Shown one piece after another: positions 56,401-64,000 of a DNA stretch of 64,000 nt (position 1 is its first letter; each line of letters opens with the position of its first letter). The notes under the pieces are model-generated. The model saw only the letters and a program-made list of their open reading frames with translations. It was not told where the DNA came from and searched no databases. This stretch comes from Lingula anatina. Taxonomy: Eukaryota; Brachiopoda; Lingulata; Lingulida; Lingulidae. The stretch lies in the NCBI RefSeq assembly GCF_001039355.2, contig NW_019775830.1, positions 14,808 through 78,807 of the forward strand. The letters are read 5' to 3'. The translations under genes and the position numbers were made by a program.

Positions 56401-59223
56401 CTAAACAACCTTCACATTCTTCTGAGGAAGTGTCACGTTCAACTGGCTTCATATGCACAAAGGCTACGGCAGGTTACAGTAGCTTTTTCCCAAAATTTAG
56501 ATCTTAAACAGAATTTGATTTACCTTTCTACTCTAGCTTCTAAATCTGAAGCTGATTCTCCAGGCCTCTGAACTGGGCTGGAGTCCTCCTCAAGTTGTTT
56601 GTCTTCACTGCTGGCTGGGACCTGATACATCAGAGAGGATTACATGGTCCATAAATTAATTTAATGCAGTGCAATGCACTGTAAAGTAATGTGGTTGCAA
56701 TGAGATTATATTGGCGTATAACTCTTAATACACCTGATTTTTTTCAACTTTCTTTCTAATCCCGAAGTTCTGAGTAGTGTTGATCTAAACATAAGTTTTT
56801 TCTATAGTAAAAAGTGACAGTTCATTTGCAACTTCATTGTTTAAGTCAATTCCACTACTACACTAAGACAAAAATTATACTTGTTTGCAATAATTTTTTT
56901 TTTCAAATCTGGGAATCAGAATAATGACATCTCTCATTCAATAAATAAATAGCAATAAGTGACAAGTAATGAAAATAAACGACAACAAAAACTATACAGT
57001 ACTTGTGCTGAGGCCCCTGCTACTGCTGTTACTGTTGCTGCTGTTACTGTTGCTGCTGTTTCTGTGGAGGGTTGAGAAAGCTGCTGCTGTTGTTGTTGTT
57101 GTTGTTGCTGTGGGTGGAGTAACTGGTGCATCTAAGTTAACAGATAGGATGCATTTTAACACTCGAAACAATCCTTTAAAATTCATATAAAGCATTCTAA
57201 TATATATATAATTTTTTTCTGTCTACATCCTATTAATGTGAAGAATGTTAATGTTAAGTACCAGTAATTCTTTCACTAGGCAATGTTAAAATGAAGCCAA
57301 CAATTCATTCTCATCATGAGAAATTCTGTAAGACACTGGTCACTTATGCCTTTGGACCAAAAGATGATGTAATACAGGACACTTCATTTAACCTTGCCAG
57401 TAAACAGAACCATATTCACTTTATTGCAACTGGATATCTCAATATAATATTCAGAAAGAGAAACTCAAATGTTTTTGAATAGTTTTTCCTTCTGCAATAA
57501 GTAATATAAAATTACAAAAGAAATACACACCTGTACAACATTTTTTATCTTTGCTGCAAATTGTGCTGGTTCTATGTGACCCCCAGTGATCTCAATGGGT
57601 ACACCATTGTTGCCAATGAAGAAAGCAGATGGAATGCATACCACTGGGTCTTTGTGTTGGTTAAGGGAATCACTAAAGATGATATTTCTGACAGTTAGTA
57701 TACAATGTGTGAAGTAACTAAAATTGCAACACTGTATATCAAACATCTGAATCAGATTAGAAAATAATTTTACATAGAAAGAGTATCAATTTTGCCAGTG
57801 TATTTTTTTCCTGAATATTGTTATCTGACACAATAAAATCATTTCTCACTCTGGCTTAAAAATGAAGGAAGGAAGCTATCTTTGTCAAAAGAAAAATCCT
57901 GGGTAAGGAAAAGGATACAAAGCTGGGAAAACTGCTGGCACTCTTCGCTGGAAAGGAAATAAGTAAATTAATACATTTTGATATTATGAAACAACAAAAT
58001 ATACAAAATAATTGCAAAGGCATGCCTTTTTGTATTCTCAAGAGGCAACCCCTCATTCTCAGTCAGATTTTTGTTTCATTCGTATCTGCTTTAAAAAAAA
58101 CATGCACTGGTAAAAAACATCTCTCATACAGAGACTAATTTCTTTATCATCATGGCAAAATGTACAAAATGAACATTATTTTCCATACAGAAACAGCACC
58201 TTACAAATTTTATTTCTAGTATCACTTTTACTTGTTGATAATTAGAATTTACTTCCTTTCCCTTCCTTGGACATATTTAGTGACCTCTTGTACCTGTTAG
58301 CTTGGAGTTTAATTCCAACACAATGACCCTCCTCACACTCCCTGCTGACTGCACTATCCTCCCACGTTTCATCCATTTTCTTAGAGACTTCATCATAACC
58401 TACCACGAACATAAAGCCTATGATTATCTTCTAACAGTGTATGTAATCCAATCAAATAGACAAAACTTACAGAAGCAAGCTTTGTTGCCACCAAAGACGT
58501 AAAAAGTCTTTGGGGTTATAACTGCATGCAATGTATAAAGCCAATGGGATTGTAAAAAACGGCGGAAATCCCTTCTACCTTCCTTGTTTTTAGCTGAGTT
58601 TGCAATTAATTAGGGGTCCTTTAAAACATAGAAATGGATAGAAATGGACTGAAATGGGCCGAAATGGACCGAAATGGACGCATGGCAAACCTCTATGAGA
58701 TCGCACTTGGGTTTTGCATAGTAAAAATAAACTTACTTTTATACCAGAAAGAAGTTTTATTGAATTTTTCTGGTGATACACCCTTCGAGGTAGTAATCGG
58801 GTCAAGGTCGCCATTTTCAAGGTGGATTCCACAACGAGGCTCTATTTTAAAACACAGTTGCTTGTATCATGCACGTGTTTAAAAGTCCAATTAGATAATT
58901 TAAACTGCAAACCTTTGACTTAAGTAACCAGAACCAAAGAAAGCTACAATAATGTGTGCAACATGATAATATATATNTATGTAAAACCCAAGTGCGATCT
59001 CATAGAGGTTTGCCATGCGTCCATTTCGGTCCATTTCGGTCCATTTCGGCCCATTTCAGTCCATTTCTATCCATTTCTATCCATTTCTATGTTTTAAAGG
59101 ACCGATTAATTAGCATTATCAAAATGCGAAACTCGACTTACCTGATACGTATACAATGAATACCGAGAGGCTGGTTTTGGCTTTTAGGATGGCCTCTGGA
59201 ATTCCACCCGTGAACCACTTCAT
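53402..59223 (-). CDS. UBXN4: UBX domain protein 4 (ER-membrane p97/VCP adaptor)
   Basis: Thirteen coding exons: 59223-59142, 58399-58294, 57947-57919, 57649-57531, 57131-57003, 56621-56524, 56083-56029, 55829-55660, 55475-55353, 55103-55001, 54689-54558, 54229-53988 and 53522-53402. All join in frame, giving 502 residues (human about 508). Residues 1-112 form the thioredoxin-like N-terminal domain (MKWFTGGIPEAILKAK, YPVVCIPSAFFIG). A Gln-rich then Thr/Ala-rich linker (113-155) is followed by a charged coiled coil (about 160-303), the UBX domain (about 304-382) and a hydrophobic segment, LIALILAPFLWLWGILCSML (about 395-415), expected to sit in the ER membrane. The last residues, WNGNSTQQM, match the vertebrate protein exactly. 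The family recruits p97/VCP to the ER for degradation of misfolded proteins. The FPR loop that docks on p97 reads Y-P-H-R here (353-356). Intron 1 contains a Mutator-like element. The gene is divergently paired with SHMT. Confidence 0.95.
57003..57131 (-). repeat. In-frame CAA/CAG repeat exon of UBXN4
   Basis: Exon 5 of UBXN4 (43 codons, phase 0 on both sides) encodes ten consecutive glutamines from mixed CAA/CAG codons, then a Thr/Ala/Val run from imperfect ACAGCAGCAACAGTAACAGC repeats. Vertebrate UBXN4 has a Ser/Thr-rich linker at this place. The donor CAA|GTACTG is weak but keeps the frame. Confidence 0.7.
58614..59104. mobile_element. Mutator-like (MULE) MITE with 9-bp target duplication
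   Basis: A 491-bp element flanked by a perfect ATTAATTAG at 58605-58613 and 59105-59113. The terminal inverted repeats are about 110 bp (GGGTCCTTTAAAACATAG at the left, its complement at the right) and contain tandem GAAATGGAC/GAAATGGAT units followed by GCATGGCAAACCTCTATGAG. Nine-base duplication with long inverted repeats is typical of Mutator-like elements. There is no transposase; an assembly N lies inside at 58977. It sits in UBXN4 intron 1. Confidence 0.8.
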
Positions 59224-59461
59224 CTTTTGTTAAGGTATTTGCAGCTTTCTGATATTTTTCTGTTTTCAGGGATGAGAAATGTGTCTTACGAGAAAAAAAT
59301 CCTGGTAATTTCTCATTTGATGAGTATACGAGAATATATGAGATAAAACGAGACTTTTTAACTTCGGGTCTTCGAAAACAAAAGATCTCCGGGCCCCCTA
59401 ACCCAGTGACCCTGACCCTATTACTGGCAACACGCAGGCAAGATCTGCTGGTGAAACGAAC
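59224..59461. promoter_or_regulatory. Candidate bidirectional promoter, UBXN4/SHMT
   Basis: Only 238 bp separate the two divergent start codons. No TATA box is evident. The right half is less AT-rich (GATCTCCGGGCCCCCTAACC). The promoter role is inferred from layout. Confidence 0.55.
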
Positions 59462-62400
59462 ATGAACTTAGTCCGTGCTGGGAAAGTTTTTGGGTTGGTA
59501 AGTTCACTATTATTAGGCTTTGCAACCCATTTTAACGTTGTAAGTGGATCGAACTAGAATATGATGTTGCCTGGTAAAGATACATCTGTATTCTGCAACT
59601 GCTAAAGTAACCATAGGCTTCATGTGTTTTTATGCAAACATGAGTCGCAGAGCCCAGGCAAGAAGGCCGAGAAGTCTTGCATCAGATTGTGATTTACATA
59701 CTTATATAAGTTTTGTTTTGCGTGACAAGTGCCCATGATACTGGATGAAAACAGTACTTTGTACAGGATCCACTTCTGTACAATAGCTGTCCACTAAGAC
59801 ACAAACAATAAACACTATTTAGTGTATAGACGTTGCATAATTAAACTTAAAACAAAAACAAACTTTGACCTATCAAACAAGGAAGTTTTATTTATTCTGA
59901 GGAAAACAGTGCCATATTTCAAGTAAGATGATGTTATCAATTGGTTCCTTTGTGGCACAATTATACCCTTGCAGTCTGTTGCAGTAGCAGATACTGTTAT
60001 TTACATTCGTTTGTTATCCATAGTAACCAAATAATCCTGTTATTTAGTCAAGTAATAAGCCTAATCATTTATGTCTATTTGAAGAGGTGAATTAAGGGCT
60101 TACACTGGTTTTAATGAAAGAAATATATGAAGAATATACTGCAAATTCCATCACAAGAGGGACAATTTTCTGTACAGACTCTATATATCTGTATATATTG
60201 TGATCACTGTCTGACTGAGCTGTGCTAAAAACGGGTTTTGGAAGAAGATGACAACAACAGCATTTAGTTTTCTCAAGATTTTCACTTATAGATTTATTTC
60301 TATTTGCTTTTTAGATAAATAAGAGTAATTAAGGTATTTTGATGTACTTTAATACAAATAATTTTGGCTGAATGAGAACAAAAATGATCGTAGCTGTTAG
60401 TATTAATTGAGCATTTGAATCTGTAAGTAACACATCCCTTATTTTGGAGCCTAGCATATTATTATTATATTAATTCTTAAAGTCATAATAACTCTTCGTT
60501 TTGGCCAAAAATTGGATTTTCCTGGAAAAAACGGCAATTTTCCCGTACTTACCAATGGTCAACGACCCCATTCCTGCATTCAAAGTTAATCCAGGGTTTT
60601 TTTCCTAAACGTACGGTTTTTTGTTAAAATCTCTTAACAGACAACAACAACACTATATAAGATTCATGAGATATATTCGTCTTTTTGTTAAAAATGCATT
60701 TATATCCACAATGTGTGCCATTCTGGGCTTTACGTTATCCGACGCACTGTACAAAAACTCGCAACTTACGTCTGCGTCCGCATTAATGTGTTTGGCGCCA
60801 TGTTATTTTGGTCTCGAATGAACGCGAGAATCTGCGTGACACCATTACGTCATTAGCAACGAATGCCTTGATGACTGGGAAAAATGGCATTGAAAGCCCC
60901 ATTGACAAGCACAGATTTTAGTTTTACTCCAATAACGGCCGTTTTAGTGGTAAAATACGATAGAATATATTTCCATGCGTTGTTTAAAATGTATTTCATG
61001 CGGAATTTTGAATCTCAAAGGAAGAGTTATTATTGCTTTAACATAAGTCAACATTAAGTGAAGGTGAAGGTCAGAATATGGTCATGGTAAATGAGAGGGT
61101 TAATTTCAATGATTTTAATTACAGTAGCACACATATACATAAATACAAACTTTTTTCAGTCTCTCCAGCGTAATGTGGGTGTGACCTTCAAGAGGTCACT
61201 GACCTTGACCTCCTCCAGAAAGGCATGGACAGGTAAAGATAAGAACATAATTAAGTTCAGCATGCATTGTCAAAATTCACCAACCTTAGACAAAATGTAT
61301 TTTGCGAATCCTGTTTGTAGGGTTTGAATTGTTTTTATCTTCAATTTGCATAAGCATTTTTCAAGATTAACATGTCATTTTGGTTTGAAGAAAAAAATTC
61401 CAGTCCTTGCTTTTTAAAAAAAATATTATTTTCGACTTTTGTAATTGTAATTAATATAAAGATATGAAAAATCGATCAAATTAGAACATAACCCATGTAT
61501 TGTCAGGTCAGGAGACACTGGACCAAGATGACCCAGAGATGATGGCCATTGTTAAGAAGGAAAAGCACAGACAAGTCACTGGTTTGGAACTCATTGCCTC
61601 AGAGGTTGGTCAAGATCAGAGTTCTACTGGGCACCATTCAAGTGCCATGTGGAAACACTATTATTTTAAAGTGTTCTCACTTTAAGACTCCTAATAACAA
61701 CTTATTTCTTGTAAGAAGGCCTACTACTTTTTTCTTGTACTTATATTATCACTCTTTGCATATAAAAATAAAACTCAAAATATTGTCTTCAAATCTTTTA
61801 GTCTCAATCCATGCATACCTGATTACCATTGAATGTATCTGATGATTTTTCTTCTGTTATTTCCAGAACTTCACCAGTAAGGCTGTCATGGAATGTCTGG
61901 GTTCTTGTCTCACTAACAAATATGCTGAGGGATACCCTGGGGCCAGGTGATTACAGTAGACATATACATTTTGATACATATTGATAAAGTGATGGGGAAA
62001 AATACCAAGTATTGAAACCCATGGATCTTGAAAAGCTCAAGAGATGTTATTCAATTTTTTTCTTCTCCCAAGTGCCAACAGAAAAATTAGATACTTGCAA
62101 GAAGACCATAGAAGACTTGGATTTTAACTTTTTTCAAGTGCATCAGAAGAAAATAGAAAAGAAACAAAAGAAAAAAAAAGGAAGAGGGTCAAGAAATTGT
62201 TTAATTCTGCAGTTAATATCAATTTCTGTTATTTTATAGGTACTATGGTGGCAATGAGTTTATTGATGAGGTTGAAACTCTGTGCCAGAATAGAGCATTG
62301 GAGGCATTTCGTCTGGACCCAGAGAAGTGGGGCGTGAATGTCCAGCCGTATTCTGGCAGTCCAGCCAACTTTGCCACATACACAGGTCTGCTGCAGCCAC

Positions 62401-64000
62401 ACGACAGGATCATGGGACTAGATCTGCCTGATGGTGGACAGTGCGTTGACTTGTGATATCTTTGATATGAAAGTTTTTCAGAAAGAATTCCATAATTCAA
62501 ATATTACATAACCGAAATAAGTTAGTAAAATACAAAGTCTTTTAAAAGAGAGAAAGTGTTGATGTTTTTCAATGTACGACTTTTCGACTCTTCGTTAAGG
62601 AACCAAGATCACATTATTTACTCCAAATTTAGTCTCCTTTAGAAACAGTTAGCTTTTTTCCCTTCACTACACACAGTACACACAGGAGACATTGACAAAT
62701 CTTTTAAACAGTGTTTTGCATTTTTATGATATTGTTTGAATTATAGTATGCCTTTGTTTGTATGTTACATAACTGTGATTCTTTTTGATTCTCTTGGATA
62801 ACTCAATTGAATAGTTTTACTATGATGCATATATTATGCTTATTTCTTCCTGATCAAAGTTTTCTTATCTTGTTTCCAGTCTTACCCATGGTTTCATGTC
62901 AGACAAGAAGAGAATATCTGCCACCTCCATTTATTTCGAGTCCTTGGGATATAAGCTTAATGTAAGTAGTAGGCTTTGCTATTTTATATATATAATATGG
63001 CTTCATTCTTTTTCTAGATTTACTAAGTTGTAATTAAAACAACAATGCATCTTCTTAAAGGTTTCTTGCACATATTTATTTATTTATTTATTTAATGTAT
63101 ATGTAATTTTGTACATTTATCTTTAATAGCCTGAGACTGGGTACATAGACTACGACAAGTTGGCTGAACTGGCAAGACTGTTCCGTCCACGTCTGATCAT
63201 TGCTGGCACCAGTGCATATTCCAGACTCCTGGACTACAAGAGGTTTAGGGAGGTAGGTTCTCGCTGAAGTGTACAGTATTCACAGACTGATTTCTGATGA
63301 TGACATTCATGAAATCACTTCCCCAATTGAGCATATGTTTAAGACTGTCATTGTCCAATGAACATTTTCACACACTCTTTTTTTTTTTTTTTTTTTTTTT
63401 GCTAAACAGAGAAAGAAATGATTTTCAGTTTTAACATGAAAGAATGAAATATCTCAAAAGTTATAAATTAAAAGTCGAGGTATTTTTCTTAAAGAAAAGA
63501 AGTTACACTGTGTATCGTAGTTGTAATGGATGGTTAAAAATTCTAAATGAATCCCGAGTTTTGTTTTTCACTCATTATGTAGAGAAACATTTTTCCTTGT
63601 AGATCTGTGACGAGAGCAAGGCTATTCTGTTGGCTGATATGGCCCACATCTCAGGGCTGGTGGCAGCTGGAGTGATTCCCAGTCCATTTGAGTATGCAGA
63701 TGTTGTCACGACAACAACACACAAATCCCTGAGAGGACCAAGGTGGGATGTTTGGGAATTGAATTAGTGATTATTTAGATGAAATAATGAAAAAATTTAA
63801 AACAGAAGAAGGGTGAATGTATGACAATAAAGTACAGCTAGGTATAAAACAGAATATGAGGTTTTCAGAAGAAATGCAAAGTATTGCACAGTTTTTATTG
63901 AGGTCAAAATGCTGATTTTATTAAAATTAAAAAGTGGAAATAAATATATAGCTTAATGGCTACAATTTTCCCTATATTGAGATCAGAAATAATATTTTTG
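59462..64000 (+). CDS. SHMT2: Serine hydroxymethyltransferase, mitochondrial type (partial)
   Basis: Eight coding exons are in the window: 59462-59497, 61160-61232, 61507-61604, 61867-61946, 62240-62440, 62880-62961, 63130-63252 and 63603-63742, giving the first 278 residues; the rest lies beyond the right edge. SHMT converts serine and tetrahydrofolate to glycine and 5,10-methylene-tetrahydrofolate using pyridoxal phosphate. Visible signatures: [67 protein letters not shown] and [12 protein letters not shown], in which Lys272 is the PLP lysine. The first 38 residues have many Arg/Lys and no Asp/Glu ([12 protein letters not shown], then [13 protein letters not shown]), a typical mitochondrial presequence, so this is the SHMT2 type. 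Exon 1 is chosen because its ATG frame ends phase 0 at TTG|GTAAGT and fits exon 2. Intron 1 holds a TTAA MITE. Confidence 0.95.
60481..61037. mobile_element. TTAA-flanked MITE, copy C (long variant)
   Basis: A 557-bp relative of copies A and B, flanked by TTAA (60477-60480, 61038-61041), with ends AGTCATAATAACTCTTCG and GAAGAGTTATTATTGCT. The left part matches copy A up to the centre (GTTAAAATCTCTTAA), where unrelated sequence begins; the right end resumes family similarity near 60950. It lies in SHMT intron 1. Confidence 0.8.

Noticed and set aside
58614-59104. Inverted false duplication around the N at 58977
   Set aside because: The perfect 9-bp flanking duplication and defined termini show a real inverted-repeat transposon.

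Overview
The window is animal nuclear DNA: AT-rich, with long non-coding stretches, small exons bounded by GT/AG splice sites, and many short inverted-repeat transposons. The protein set (DNAJC9, MEIOC, UBXN4 and mitochondrial SHMT homologues, plus secreted cysteine-rich proteins) and exon counts close to those of vertebrate genes fit a bilaterian invertebrate, most likely marine. I cannot choose between a lophotrochozoan and an invertebrate deuterostome from sequence alone. There are no bacterial, viral or CRISPR features.

Layout. Positions 1-31,700 are gene-poor and repeat-rich. They hold two paralogous minus-strand genes for GPI-anchored, ten-cysteine proteins of Ly6/uPAR (LU, three-finger) type. 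Gene A has exons at 8838-8781, 5164-4935 and 4659-4255; gene B at 27048-26991, 14608-14379 and 13766-13374. Intron positions and the lengths of exons 1 and 2 are identical in the two copies. Around and inside them lie an 11-bp minisatellite, a 27-bp minisatellite, foldback elements, two hAT-like MITEs with 5-bp target duplications, a PIF/Harbinger-like MITE and a block duplicated on either side of an assembly N.

Positions 31,700-64,000 are gene-dense: DNAJC9 (minus, 5 exons), MEIOC (plus, 9 exons), UBXN4 (minus, 13 exons) and SHMT2-type serine hydroxymethyltransferase (plus, 8 exons, running off the right edge). They form two head-to-head pairs: DNAJC9/MEIOC start codons are 418 bp apart and UBXN4/SHMT start codons are 238 bp apart, suggesting two bidirectional promoters. 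MEIOC and UBXN4 converge across about 9 kb that probably holds a long MEIOC 3' UTR. All four coding chains were assembled by hand; every junction keeps the frame, and the three complete chains have lengths close to the human proteins (254, 943 and 502 residues).

The genes do not form one pathway: DNAJC9 is a histone-chaperoning J protein, MEIOC a meiotic RNA-regulation factor, UBXN4 an ER-membrane adaptor for p97/VCP, and SHMT2 a mitochondrial one-carbon enzyme. The most unusual content is the mobile-element record: a TTAA-targeting MITE family with a filled site and its empty counterpart side by side, a TTAA element nested in a composite foldback element, and a Mutator-like element with a perfect 9-bp target duplication inside a UBXN4 intron. 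Long stretches are only described as non-coding because I could not support more.
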